DNA from: Ascidia mentula
Taxonomy: Eukaryota; Chordata; Ascidiacea; Phlebobranchia; Ascidiidae
NCBI GenBank assembly: GCA_947561715.1
Contig: OX387204.1
Coordinates: forward strand, 4,841,001 to 4,905,000
Length of the DNA: 64,000 bases
Reading direction: 5' to 3'
The position numbers and the translations under genes are program-made. Shown one piece after another: positions 39,601 through 54,600 of this stretch. Position 1 is the first letter of the stretch. Every line of letters starts with the position of its first letter. The notes under the pieces were generated by a model. The model saw only the letters and a list, made by a program, of their open reading frames with translations, searched no databases and had not been told where the DNA came from.

Positions 39601-42600
39601 CGTTCCTTGGCCGTCTCGTGATGCCACTGTTTTGCGCCATCTCGCGGTGGGTTCCGGTTTTTTTCACATTGGTGTGCCCCAATATGGCGATGCCCTGTTG
39701 CGTTGCGGTGGCTCGTCCAAACCGCACATTCTACCATGTCTAGCCCGTCGTAATTTCCCTCAACTTTTTTGTGCAAGGTTATGACATGTTCAAGGGCGCA
39801 GCGGATGCATCTAACTCTTTTTCTACCGAATTACGTGGTGTCTGGTAATTCTGGATGCTCGTCCTCTAAATTCTTTGTGGTACCTTAACAGGAAACAGGA
39901 AATCACTGACTGAAGGTTGCCGTTAAGTAATCGAGCATGCTTTTTGTCCGGGATAGCGACTGACCGCCCCTTTATTCTGATCGAACACAGACCTCCCACG
40001 TAATCCCAAGTGCACTGAACAAAGAGACGCCCTGTGGGTGTCCGATTTACTTTAAGGTGAACTGACAAGACGAAGTCGCATCTTTCTGGACGTTGCTTGC
40101 ATGGACACTTCCCGGACTCTTGTTATTAAGATGGATCCGCCCAAAACGAGCTTGAGCCCAAGATAAGCAAAGCTGCGCAAATGGACAGCGCAAATCAAAG
40201 AGTGCTGGACAACCAAAAATACTTTGCCAGACTGAGAGCAATGTGCGTTTACCCGGTCAACTAGGGTATCGGGATGGTTTATCGAAGGGATTTGTACGTG
40301 TCAAGACCTAAGCCCTTAATGAACTGGTATCGGCACCTGTCAGTGGCTTCCCGTTATTAACAGGACTCGGGGTCCAATTTAGCTCAACGGCCGACGATTG
40401 TCAGTTGGGCGAGAATTTCGTTTTGTGATGACGTATTCCATGTTCGTTCAAGCTTCTCGTGAATTTGTAGTAAGCGAGAACTTGAGCCAAACCTTTTCTG
40501 AAAAACACATTAAAAAACGAATGTTTGACCTCGTGGGCCTTGTTTACTAATCCTTAAAAACCCAAATGTGTTAAGTTGTAACCGAAGAGCAGGGCCGATG
40601 CCACCATGAGCACGCAAAAGAACAGATGTCCAATATCAGCGAAGGTCGAGTTTGACGTAAACGCCATTGCTCAAAAACTTCATCTTCTCTTTAGCCCAAC
40701 TTGCCATCTAGATAGGGAGTGACTTGTCTTAATCCGACAGGCGACGCACTGTCCAAGCGTAATCCACAGCAATGTCCAGACCATGTCCTTGTCACGATGA
40801 ATGAGCGTCCTGCTGGGTCCCTTACCTTCTCTGCCTTAAGTTGTCGGCAGTTAGGCTGTGTCTGATGCTTTCCATGTCCTCGTTGATTCGTATCTCGTTG
40901 GCATTGAGTTGGAATTCGTGTCATCCTGAAGCGGAACAAATTTGTGACCATCGGGGTTGTAGTTAGATTGCAATCGGCGGATGAATGTCGGGAGTTTGGT
41001 TTATCGACTTTCAGGACAAATGCGATATCGTTGCGGTATAGATTCAATAAAACTGGGTGAAATAGCTTTGACAATTCAACGCCAATGCAAATAAGCACGA
41101 ATTTATTCAAATAATTCTCAATATTTCTTAACTTTTTCGAAAACGACCAATGGCGAAATCGGTCAAGCGAGAGGAGATTAGCGCGGCACAGATATTCGTG
41201 CGACCCCAAGCTCGTCGTTGCAGGTCACTCACCGACAATACAACATATTTTCCAGTGACTCGTCGTCTTGGACACTTGCCCAAGGCACGCACTGAGTCAA
41301 CACACGGAAAAACTTGGCGTGCCGCCGGTAGCCGGGGTAGCACGGTGAGTCAGCGTCGCATATTGATGTTGTGGGTCTCGTATCATATCGTGTTTCGTCA
41401 GCTACGGCGACCCTGTTTCCCTGCATCGATCACGGCGACATTGGGCCGTGTCGTGGTGCTAATTCTGGGCAATGGGGCGAAGTGGAGAGCGACGACAACC
41501 TGCCACGGCCCATATAGCGCACAATCATTTTCTTTATTGTCACCCTGGTTTGCGTGCTAAATGTCATTCGCGCAACTCGGGTAATTGATTGTCGACGTCC
41601 AGAAGCAGTGGTGAATTATCGTCAATCAATCGGAGCATCCATCATTTTATTGTTTTGTGACGTGCGGGTGGCTGTATGCTCGTGTGCGTACTAATGGAAT
41701 TCAAACTTACCTCTATTTCCTATATCTCGTTGTACATTGCACGTTCAAACGGCGGTAAATACTCTTCTTCGTATGTGTAATGATTTTGACAGTTGCCGCA
41801 GGTGGTGAACAAACTGAATAACATCTAAAAACGATCCAAATATTTGGGATCTAGTTGTAGTTACGCGGTAACTGCTTTCTCCGACGGAACTCTTAACATT
41901 TACCTAAACTTGTCGCGTGTCGCGCAGCAGGTGTGGCCTGGCCTTCCGTGCCTGCAATTCCGTGGCCCGAATCAAGGGTCGAATGCGAATGTATTGAAGG
42001 GGCGGAGCTCGTCAAATCTCACCTCGCTCGGGGAGTTTACATGGAACGCCGACACGGCTCCTGCTACCGTCCTGCTACGTCTAATTACAATAGGCCAGGT
42101 GTAAGCCAGGGATGAACGGCGGGCGGTGGAACTCCGAGATTTCAGGCCTTGTTTGGAAACGCTGCACTTTCCTGGTGGTTCTGCCCGATCGCCAAAGCGT
42201 CTTCGGTGCATGTCCGCGCGGCTCCCGATACGGGACAGACTTGCCGCCATCCAATCGGGTCATTGGAAGCCAAAGGAAAGCGTGAAAGTCGACGCGAGGC
42301 GGGCGTACGGTTCTCACGAATGTTTACGCTTTGTTTTGGTGCTTGTAGGAAAACCCACGGCAACCTAGCACGTGTGTCCACATACCTTTGTCAAGGTATT
42401 TTTGACGCTGATTGCATGGCGTGCTCATTCTGTTCGCTACACAGAAAAAATACCACCACGACTATACACAGAAAAAAAATCCCTCGGTTTTGTTGAAATG
42501 CTTTGAAACCGTTGACATTTTTGCATCATTTCGCTACAATGTCCGGCATTTCGGGAAACGTCGCACTCTACCGAAGAACCGACTTTCGTCCCAGCGCAGT

Positions 42601-45600
42601 AATAACAAGTCTCGCCGCAGAGTGACTACGCGTTGTCGGTGTTTATCAATTTTGAGTGATAACCGACGCCGTCATTTAGTCGCTAAACAAACGCGCGTAT
42701 TCCGTCGCTTTCGTGTGGTCGATGACTCGCGCGCAAATCCGCGGATCGACAAACAGCAACACTTCCACGCGAGGCCGGATTAATCTGGATCTAACCGCCA
42801 TTGTGCCGGTGATCCCCAAGCAGCCAGAAGACATCTTCGCACAGGATCCGGTCGTGTCTCTGTTGTATAGATTGGGACACGGCGGAATTTTTGAGCGTTG
42901 TTTAGCGGCTCTCACAGTTATGACAAGAGCGCTGATCGATAATCGGGCGCCACTCAAACGGGTTCTTCACATCAGAAATTAAGCCCCGCCCGTGCGATCC
43001 ACTCGGTCGGCCTTTTGCTACTCGCCACATTTTTGTCCGCCAATGGCCACTTTCTGTGCAGTGGGTTTCCAGGCTATTATAACGTGCCTTCGTATAATTT
43101 TATGTTGATTTGTGCATTAATTTAACTTAAAGAATCCAGGCCAGTCTCGGGGTTTCAACAAAAACAAAACTTCTGTTGTCCTCTGTTTGAAATGCAACGT
43201 CATTTTTAGATTTGTTCGTGCTTTGTGAAGAATCTCCTCCGTGAAACATAAAAAGCAATGCGGAAGGTCTTGCGTTTCATGGCAATCCGTATTTCGCTTA
43301 TGGCGGACTACCTGCAACCTTGAACAAAGTTTCTCCTATAAAACTTTTTTTTTCTTCTATAAAACTTCACCACCAGGTTAATGCAATCACAATGTCCTTA
43401 TAGACCACAGAAAGTAGTTTGCTCAGCCACCAAAGTCAACACATGGACGCAATTTCTGTGGCAATCTCATTTGTATGGCGACAGTTTACTGCTTTCCCGT
43501 TACAAAGGCACAGGGCCATTCACGCACCGGCGAGCTTGTTGCGTGACTCGGACCCCGTTGGTCAGATCAATCGTAATTTGGTCATCCACAACTACTCGCC
43601 TCTGCGAATTTCAGGCGTGCTGCCCCTTGATGTGAGAGCTTAAGCGCGGTTACTAACACTTTTATTGGTCTTTGATCAAGCGCGTGTGGTTATTTTAACA
43701 CCACAATCTCGGTGCTTTGTGCTTTTGTCGGGGATCTTACTACGTATACAAGTCTATATACATTACCGCGTGTTACAGGCGCAGGTCTTGTTTTTAGCCA
43801 CGGATCAGCATAAAGTGTGTGTTTACATGTATTTTGCAATTTCTCCATACCTAAAGGATTGTCTGTACCCTAAGTTGTCAAACAACTCTCCTTTAACCGA
43901 AACAATTTCTCATAGGAGGTAATCAACTTGTTGGACGGCGTTTCCAGCTCAACTGGGCTTTCATATCGTTCGAGAGCGCCACCTACACGGTTGCCGAAGA
44001 TGCCAAAATCCTTGAAGTAACCTTGAAACGACGCGGCTACCTCGGAGAAACATCCTTCGTCAGTAAGTAGCTCTTGCACCAAAAGGTTAATAGACAAGAG
44101 CAACACACGAATATAAATTAGGCAATAATTGTGTATAATCTGTTGTGAGTTTAGAAAGTTCACATTCTGAAGTAAAATAACCGATGTCCTTCGTCTCCTA
44201 CTTAATACACTTTGATACTTAACAATCACCGCGGCGCCTAATCCGTAAAGGAAGCAATAAAACTAACATACAAGTGAGACGAATCGTAGGCGGTTGCGGT
44301 GCCGCCAAGTCCGCACATAAGTCCGATACGTTTGCTGAAACTGAAGTGCGCAGGTCAAGTGCTCAAACATCATACAGCATGATGTCGCGAAAGCGCTCGA
44401 AAATTCTGTGGATTGGCCCCGAATTAGGGGCTGTCGTTTAGATAGTGATAGATGCCTGTGTCGCCCGGCGCGCTGGATTACTGGCATCCAGCACAGGCCT
44501 ACACACATCATTTGACACAGCCTAAAACAAGTCATCCGTTATCATTGGATTTAGCCGAAAGTTTTCGCTCTTGTCGCGTTCCGTCCGCAAACAAGTCTCA
44601 CTTTCCATGAACGGTTATTTGTTTGTTTGTGGAATCTCCGCCTATTTGTGCTTCCGTCACTTACGGTTTTATTGAGGTTCCTCTTTCGCTCAGGCATCGG
44701 AACCCGTGACGGAACGGCCAAGAACCGCGAGGACTTCAGGCGCAAATCTGCCAGCCAAGTTCAGTTCAATCCAATGCAATCGACGGCGACGTGGAAAGTG
44801 AAAATTTTACCCGTAAGTGATTTGTACACGACACTGTTAGACGACTTTGTATTGAGGTTTACCTGATTCTCAGGATGAAGCTTATGAAAGATCAGAGATT
44901 TTCTACATCGAGTTGTCCGAGCCGGTAATGGCTGTTCTGGAGACTCCGCTAAACACAACGGTCAACATCACAGACCAGGAAGACGGTAATATTTGTTAAA
45001 CTGACCAACATGCATTCGTTTTCTTCAAAAAACGTATCGCGTGACCCACGAAGTGTATTTTGATATCACTGCATGTGCTAGGATTCATTATCTAGTCTCA
45101 TCTTTTCAATTATTTTATCAGAATCCACTGTGTTCATCCCTGAGAAGCAATACAAGGTGGAGGAAGACATCGGAGAGCTGAATGTTCCACTGCGTAGGTC
45201 GGGTGACATTAGCAAAGAGCTCATGGTGATCTGCTACACTGAACCAGGTATGTTGGAACGCGTGTTGCGGCTCCACCGCCTATAGCCTGACATATATCGC
45301 GCTTCTATATCGAGATAAAGAGCAGAACAATGGAGGCGGCGACCTTTGCCTTCACCTTGTCCCACTTCCGAAAGGTGTAAATTTAGACCTTTGTTTATGC
45401 AGTTTAGCCCGCTCTTGTGTAATGGTATTTGCTTATCAAGCCGCCAATCGCCTGTTTGTTGTCGCCTGTCGAGAACAATTAGCGCACAATGCGACACGCG
45501 GAACCTGCTTGGCGAACATGGATAACACGGTTTGGGGTCGTGAGAGCATCCAACCGCTTCGTGATTGTGATCGGCTTGATCAATAGGCATGCGGTTTGCA

Positions 45601-48600
45601 TGTGATTGAAGGATGGACTGCAGTTTGCGCTTCAGGTCGAACAATCACAAACTGTGGTCGCTTTTGTGAGTGAACAACCATGTTTGTTTGCGAAACAGCG
45701 TCGGCAGATGCTTCTGTGATCGGAAATCGGTGTACTTGTGAGGTAGATAAGGGTGGAGCGTGACATGAGTAATGGTGGTTACGCCAACATCGGTAGTACC
45801 TCTCCACTGCTCCATGTGGTGAGAAGGGTCGGTATAATGGAAAGGATTATGTTTTCACATCAAACCAGTTAGATGGTCGCATTATGTCCATCTTGCAAAG
45901 AACGGAAACCTTAAGTCGGCAGAATTTTTTTTGTGATGATAAGATATATTAAAATGCTCCGTAACCCGCGAAACACGCTTGTTTTCCCTATACATGTAAG
46001 TTCTAAGGTAACGCTTTCACTAAGGAAACGATCCGTTTTGCAGTTGGAAGCTTTCAAACGGTTCGAAATCACTTAAGGAAAACCACCTTTCAGCAAACTA
46101 CCTTACACAAGCGCTCGGGGCGCGACGATTGCGCAAAAAATACTGCAAATGATCCACAAAATATTGCGCGTGTCGATTCTCTTGTCCGGAACTGAACGGC
46201 CACATCTGCCGTCAATTACATGACCCGCGCTTTGCTATCGCACTGCCCGCCTGTGTAACGGATACGAAAATGGGGCCGTGGAGGTATTTTTCGAAATGTC
46301 AGCGACCCCGCTCGTGTCGGGTCGAGTTAACTCGCATCGGGTTTTCGCTTGTAATAACCCTTTTACATGTTTCCTGGCAAATTACTGAGTAATGACCATC
46401 CGCCTTTTAGTAGAAGCCCATATAGGAGTCTCAACATAATGTGAAACTGCAATACGACTGGCTTGTATCGGCAATGGATGGGTCGTTCTTTGCGACTAGT
46501 AATAACGTACGCTTGATCGGGGTGTGATACTTGTAAAAAACTGCATTAAAATATTCAAATCTTCCATCTGAATGCAAATCTGTTCTGTGACTACCAGCAT
46601 AGACATTGCATATTTTTTACTCCATAGAGGTTCTATTTGAATTACAGACATTGCTTTTTGGAGTAACCGATTTCGAACCAAAACAGAATCGCGTTATCGC
46701 ATTTTCTTCCTAAACCTTCCGAGAGGTTTCCATTAACCAGTAAAAGTAGTCGATTTGATTGGAGGATAAAATCTCACCTAGGGTGTGTTGGCATCGATTT
46801 TCCGCCCATCGCGGGCTGTAGCTATCGCGCTTTGGCGCTGAGGCGACCTTCAGTAGCTCGGGCGCCATCGCCGACCTTCCAGTGAAGGAAGAAAAGCACC
46901 CGCCGGCGGTTTTGCCACTGCGATGCGGCCACGATAACCTCTGCCGCGTGCGACATCACTTTAAAAGATCTCGGGACCCCTAATGATGCCCCGGAAACCA
47001 CACCTGACCTGGCGTTGCAAATATTATTGTAAATCGAAATACATGCGCCATATCTTGGAAGCAGTCTGTGATAAACCCCAGCTGTACATTCGACTTTTTG
47101 TGGGCAATATGGCATGCTAATAACACGTTTCCACGACCGCTAATAGCCACCGCACCCTTCTATAACCGTGATATGCTTTTAAGATGTGTTTTGATGTCTT
47201 TCAATGAGACAATTATAGCGTTATTGTTTATGCACCGTCCTAATTTATTGTAACCCATTGGTGATAGTGAAACCCATAACGGCATTCCACGCACACTACA
47301 AACCTCCAAAATGAGCCATTGGCGCGAAGTCTTACAGGTTGTTCTTAACAGTTCAACGGTATTGTTTGAAGCAATACGAAAATTGACCCCAAATCGTTGC
47401 TTTGATTCGCGCCGCACTCGCACAGCTGCACCGAAACTGTTCAGCAGAAGCTTCCCATGACAAATTGTGTATTACTAATGCCATGTTTACCAGCGGCCAG
47501 GTGGTGGGCGCCATGCTTTGGTTGCGAAAGTCTATGAAAATGTCAAGGTCGAATTGAAGCAACTTGAGAGCTTAGAAAAGGCGTCAAAATTGCTCCTTGC
47601 TATTTTAGGAACCCGCTGTGTGTGTGTGAAGTGACTGGACCTGAGTTATTGCTTACAACCGATTTTACTTATTTTACCTAGGGGATGCTAGAGCCACTTC
47701 GACGGCAGTCCTCTCCTTCGACGATTACATCAGCCGTCCGGAGGATCACAACAGCATTATTACGTATGGGAGACTTTTACAAAGATTTGGCACATCTAAT
47801 ATGTTTTATTTGGCGGCCATATGTATTGTGTTATTTATTCAACTTTGTATTGTTTTGCTGTGGTATGTCTTTTTTTCAGTTGTTATCTAAACCCTCGAAT
47901 TCAATTAAACTTTACTCCACATTTTCATCATTAGATTTGGTCGCGGCGAATCAGAGAAGGTTTGTCGTATTGTGGTAATCGAAGACTCCCTGTATGAGCC
48001 AGACGAAAGCTTCCACGTCAAGCTAACGTTGCCTGCCGGCGGTCGCCTTGGCAACTTCTCGTCAAGTGAAATCGTAATTCTCGCCGACGAAGACGACGGT
48101 GAGAATTTTCACCATTTTGTAGTCGCCAGTTGATATCCTAATAACGCGATGCCACTATGGAAACGTTGTTTTAGACTTTAAATATAGAAGCGCAGACAAT
48201 TGTTACTGTTGCGAACGTACAATGTGTATCTTACCTCATGGCAGGGATAAATGCACACCGCGGCTCTGTTTTTTGAAAAATGCCGAGAGTTCAAACGATA
48301 ACGCTGGGCAGCGCCTTTGAACCGAACCTTCGGGTTACATTAAGGGCCGGCACTAACGTGCTGCCCGGATCTTCAAGACGAACCGCTTCGTAAACGGACG
48401 GTGATTGATTACTCCTAACGCAGACGCTGTTTTTATAAACGGTATGGGAACGCCGCTTCCCTCTTACGATTCCCGCGGTCCAATTTGCAAAATCCCGGTG
48501 TCTGAGTGGCACAAAGACGCCCAGCTCTCATGGTGACGTCACACGAATCGCTGACGCCGGCATGCCGGTTTTAATAATGGCCCGCCGGCGCCGGCGACCG

Positions 48601-51600
48601 CGGCCATGACCGCGCGTTCCGGCCTTCGTGCGTTTCTGATCCGGGATTCCAAACCCCAAACTGTTTAACCTTCATAACTCTCTCTGCGTTCCCGTGGCGA
48701 GGTAGTTTAGCGGAGAGGTGAACGGTTATATCTCGAGGTATTTTCCGCGGATGTGATAACCGCGAAAAGACCGGTTCGGAAATCTCGAAAGCCTGTTGTT
48801 CGCTGCTTGTGTGCAAAACACACGTTGGATTTGTATTTGCATAACCGTATATCCTCAATATAACCGCGCAAACAAAATAAATGAGAATAAACAAATAAAT
48901 ATTGTCAATAAGCAAAGGTATCTTTGAGTAACGCTTACAACGTTGCAATAAATATACATTAACTAACATATTTTTCGCTAGTATTTTATAGTGGAAAGGC
49001 TTTAAGGACATGGGTTTGTTCAACGTTGTTGGCTAATATAGTTTGTTTTTAAATAAGCGTTTATAGGCATTGCAGTGCTCCCATACTGTTTACCTGCAGG
49101 ACTTTGGGCGTCGCCATAAGCGTAACGTGACTGCACGCTACATTAACGCTAGGCGTATTTGCGCATCAAAATTTACCCGTCATCTTTGGCATTCCCACAC
49201 CATAACTACTGTCGAGTTGTTTGAAATTTGTTTGACATTCGTTTGAGCCCGGTCATGTTCTCAGTCAGCGGCTGCGTTTTTGAATTTGGACAAGGCTTTC
49301 GAGTCGACACCAGTTTAATCTCTTTGTTTGAGTAACTCACGCTCTGTGTCTACATTGCAGAGCCACTCTTCTACTTCGATAGCGATTCATACCAAGTGGA
49401 TGAGAGCGCTGGCCACGTGGAAGCAAGTGTTTGGCGAACGGGAACAGATCTGACCCAAGCCGCCTCGGTGACTGTGCAGTCCCGTATGAGCAACCCGGAG
49501 TCCGCAAGAGGTTGGTAATTTTTTACACTAAGATTAGGTCGAAAAGTTCGGTCCCGTATGAGCAAGTCCCACGAATCTTTTGTGACTTAGCCAAGTTTTG
49601 CATTGGAATCAGTGCAAAGTTCACCAAAAAGTGTCACAAAATAAAAGAACAAGCTTTTTGGACAACCAACGACAAATAATATCGAGTCCTTCCTGATTTT
49701 AAGCTATTTTTTTAGAAAACCAACTAATCACATTGTCTGAAAGCATTAAATTGATTTATTAATGGTTATCAGAAAAACTGGAATAGGTTTTTAGAAAATT
49801 GTTCTACAGTCCTCTTGTTTTTCCAAACAAAAGATGTGTGACGACAAACAATCGTCAACAGATGTTTTCCAATCTTCCGTATTGCTTGCCCAGTTAGTTC
49901 TTACAAGGTTCAAACATTTCGGGGCTAACCCACTGGGAGGCTATAACTTGTCAAATCTAATACACCTTCAAACACCAGATTTTCGTTCGATCCAAAACAT
50001 GGATTGCCTTCAATCATCGTCACAGACAGTGTTAAGCCAGCCTCTGACACCGGGTCCTTGCACGAGAAATTGCGGAAAAGACCGCAAAATAGTTGACGGC
50101 CAATGTTTCATACCATAGTCTGTCGTCAATCGCCACGAGGAACCACCCCGAGCGAGGCCCCGAGATACGTGCTACCGTTCGCCTGATGTCGGCCTAACTC
50201 CTGAGTTTTGCCGGAACGGGGGTCGTGCCTTGACCCGGTAATAGTTTTCTGTGTCAAAATATTGCGCTCCCACGCCCTGTGGTCATGGAGATTGCGTGTG
50301 GCTCGGGCGTTTATTTGCTCGCATCTGGGTTGTTGCGATGGAAACGGGGACGGCGAAGGGCGTTGGAAATGCAAAGTTGACAAGCGGAGTCTTGCGCCCA
50401 CCCGTGCTGGCTGCCGCGGCCGCAATTACTCCTTATGAAACCCGCGAATGTCAAGTCCAGAGAAAGAGGGGCAGACACCCGGAAAGAAATAAACAAACGT
50501 GAGGGATATGACTGGCGTTTGATTATCAACGCTGTGGCGCACGGAAGTGTATAAGCAAGGAGAACACCTACGATGAAGATAAACACATCTAGGTCACTTT
50601 CAGACCCCAGGGTAATTATAAGTCCAGCGTAGCGCGCTTTCAAGTACAACCTGCCTTGGCACGTCAAAATTCCAATACTGGGCCCCGTGTCTAAGCAGAG
50701 GAACGCGTGACAAATTCGCGTAACCTGGATTCTTCGAACTGTTCGTCTTTGGTGACTCGCCAGTGGTGGACGGGGTGTTAAGTAAGCGCCGGTCGCGCCG
50801 GATCGCCATCCTTCATTCAAACGTCGGAACAGAGGCGAATTATCGCGAACTGCTAATCTTGACGGATGAAGCTCGCGGCTGGAACGCAACTTTTACGCTT
50901 GACGAAGAGTCGGAGCATCAAACGACAACAGTTTATTTTGATTGGAAATTATGACGGATTGGCAGCGTCCGTCGCTAGGCGCTTGCAGCGTGTCTGAGCA
51001 ACACGTGTCGAAGTTGAAACCGTTTAGGCGACTTTCACCGACACAACAGGTGCCCATACCTAAACGCAATGTCAATCAGGACATTCTGAGACGGTTTTAA
51101 TCTCTTCTCACCTTCCCGTCATTGTTTTCCGTCGGCGGTTTAATCTGATCGACGCACGGCCACCTAAAATAACATCGCTTTTGTGTGCGAATGGACGCCT
51201 AAGTCGCCGCGTCTATTTTCCGTCCGGTATATAAAAAAAAAATATACACAGCCGTCACTGCGTGAATGCCTGAGCCCTTAAATGGTACTCGATGATCTAT
51301 TTTGGATATCTATGCGAAAGCGAGCTGTGGGAACGGATTGTCGATCTGCACCACTTGTGTCATGAAAGACGGGAATCACATACTGTGCCGCTATGGTTAT
51401 TGTGGCCTCGTCGCATTGCCAGTTAGCGAGTCAGTTAGTGTATTACATAACACGTTTCACTGTCCTAACATACCTAACAGCACTTTGCGTATTGAAGTGC
51501 CCATCTCGGCACAGTCACCGAACAGATTTATGGGTGTTCAAACAGAGAACTTCCCGCTGTCCCAAACTTGAACCCGGCATTGCCCCTGTGACAAACGTGG

Positions 51601-54600
51601 CCTCGCGTTGGAGAGGTTGTGCGACCCAACCCCCCCTGTCTGGGATTAGAGAAATGCCGGAATAAATACGCGAACATGTCATATAGATCCTCGAGCACAA
51701 TGGTGCCCGCCTTGCTAAATGCGCACTTCGCGTTCTTGCGGATCAGCGCACACAGAATGGTATTTCGAGATCGAAAAATTACGTTAACGCCCTCAGTGTT
51801 ATCGATGATGGCGTTGGGTGAGGACTCGCGCCTATTTGGTCTTCTGTCCACATGTTGGAGGTGCGACCCTAATGAATTGCTCAAGGTGGTAACTGCATTG
51901 AAACGTGTACTACCTCCACACCTCAAACGATATTTACGTCGCATCGAGAAAGCTGGACGGATCGATTCGAATCGGGTGCGGATTTCGGGATATAAAGACA
52001 TGACGCGTGTGTCGACGATCTGACGAAAGATACGTTTAAGATCACGGTTGGTGAAATCGCTCTTGCGCCTGACACCAATCCTATCCAAAACCCATCTCAC
52101 TCTTGCCTTTGACGACTTGCCGAGCGGAATGGATTTACTATGATTGGCAAATAATACAGCGCCCGACAATGCGTGCGTGGCATGCCGACTTGTTTGTCTT
52201 GCGCTGTCACAATTCATCATTGAAACAAAACTCCCCCGAGTCCGTAACATTCCGATGCCCACCTAAACGATGACGGCCTAACTTTCCGCACCTGTTCCAT
52301 ACATCCGCAACTATTCCCACCCCTTTCCACACGTCGTCAGTAGAATGACTGAATCTGCGTGCAAACGCGTTACGGGTAACCCGCCAACGAACCGTGACAT
52401 TCGCTTCCACACTCGATTTGAGTCGCTTCTAATGTTCCTCGGGTGGTTTAGGAAAGCCGCTCGAGTTGATGCATGTGCCAAGCAATAATCCACGTCTGTT
52501 TTCAGCGAGGAAAGTGAAATTTGAGTTAGCCAGGCTAACGATAAATTTGCGCCTAAACGAGGAGTATCGTGTTTTTATCGATCCCACACTGAGTATTTGG
52601 CCCAGGTGCTTGACTTCAAGGGAGTTGCATTTTCTAGTTTATATTTTCGGTGACGTCATCAAGTAGTAGGAATATTGCTTGTGCTTTATTTTTAATATGG
52701 TTTACCGGTTGCTTTTTGTTACGTCACTGTTTATACATCTAATAATATTATAATTATGTTTTGTACAGTGAATGAAGACTATGTGGGTATCAGTCGCACG
52801 CTTGAATTTGCCCCTGGAATTACAATGCAGAAAATAAAGATTGCCATCCTGGACGATTTGGGCGGTCCTGTATTGGAGGGACCAGAAACCTTTGATATTG
52901 CGCTGAGCATGCCTATGGGAGCAGTACTGGGAGCACCGAGCATTGCTACGGTTGTAATTAACGACTCCGTATCAGATCGTAAGTAAACGTCTTCATCAGT
53001 ACAGTTTCCGCAAATAATTAAAGTTCCTGAACTTAAAGATTTTCCTTGAAACCAAGCAGTCAAAAACATAAAATTGCGTTGGAATGGTTTTGAGTTACTA
53101 CGAGGATTAGATTAAGTTTTGGGTTAAAAGATGTATAAGAACTTCTGGCACAAGGCGTTTACAATGTATACTGTTTATTCACATATAAATGCTTATTTCT
53201 CACAACTGTATCTTACAGTTCCCCTGATGCAGTTCGCACAACCGACAGTCGAAGTAAACGAGGCCGATGGATCGCTTTCCGCTTTGATCTCTCGCAGTGG
53301 CGACCTCTCGCAGTCGTCCACAGTGAGATGTTACACCCGCCAGGCGACAGCAGAGGTCATGATGGACTACGCCGAGCGTCCCAACACCGACGCCTCATTG
53401 GTTCATTTCGAGCCAGGTAAAGTTATTGCTAAAAACTCAAGGCAACGCTGAAGTGTAGTTGCCGAAACTACTTTGTGATCAACCTAATTCAAATGTTTTT
53501 AATCGATTATTATCATCAAACCATATTTATTGCAACAACAACATTACTATCAGCTCCACGAGCATAATATCCTCTTTACACTTTGTTAAAAACTGCGATT
53601 TTTCATTCGCGGAAGAGTCTGCAATGTGAGCAGGCGCACTTAAATTTAAATCAAAAGTCAGCCCGTCTACATTTCTGTTCATGCAATCCTTCAGTATTTG
53701 TAACGACAATAAGTTTTAAACCCCCCTTGTGTTGTAATGCCAAACAACTCCGGGAATGTCAAACTTGTGCCGGTTTCCCCCCGGGAATTACATTTGAACC
53801 GTCGAGGTCAAGGTGGCTGCTTACCCATGCTTAACAGTAGACAAGCTGAGAACCAAATTGACGAGGTTACAGGCGGGGTAATTAAATGGGCGCCGTGGCT
53901 GGACGGAAGTTGTTGTGGACCAAGTCCGAATGTTGTTTTTTAGATTTACCGCTATAGGGGCGGTAAACATGTCACGTGATTAGGAAAGAAGGATTGTGGT
54001 TTAAAATTGGAGTTGTTCTTAATCACTCTTAGAGTGGAGGCAAACTGGCTTGGAATAAACTCGCCTGACAAAGTTTTAAAATAAACCATGCCGAATATAC
54101 GAATCCGCGAACAAGCAACGTTCTCAAGCGCTGGCGTTAAGGGCAAAGTTGATTTATGGACCTTATTAAATCCACCCAAAACACATTTACCGTATCTTCC
54201 CACTAAAAGCACCGTTTTCCTGCGACTGGCATCAAAACGATCAAGCTTCCGCGGTCGCCATAAATCCCAGTTCCCTCTGATCTATATATGATCTCTCAGC
54301 GATTCCATTTTCGGTGATTACTTATATCAGTAAACCGGCAACAGGGACGAAATATGCGCCGCAGCGCTTTATAGCTGGTCCCATTCATCATACCCGAGGC
54401 ACTGTGGATTTTTTTTATCTTTCGTGTGAGATTGATTCTCTCTGGTTTGAATAAGTGCGATCTACGTTGAAGCGCTGACATGTGTTCGTTCGTTGTTTTT
54501 GCTTTAAGGCTAGCGTTATAAGTAAGCTGTTTCAAATGTCTTTTTAGATTGAAGAATATTCGCTTGACACTGTCACTGAACGGCGGTTTACACAAAAGGG

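Noticed and set aside
40691..41209. 172-codon minus-strand open frame in intron 19, overlapping a 136-codon plus-strand frame at 41150-41560
   Set aside because: Neither translation shows a domain, codon bias or start context, and both are rich in Arg, Ser and Thr as expected of non-coding CpG-containing DNA.
43331..43370. Repeated CTATAAAACTT as a tandem promoter-like TATA element
   Set aside because: It lies inside FREM2 intron 19 with no gene start nearby, and the T-run between the copies suggests a simple local duplication.
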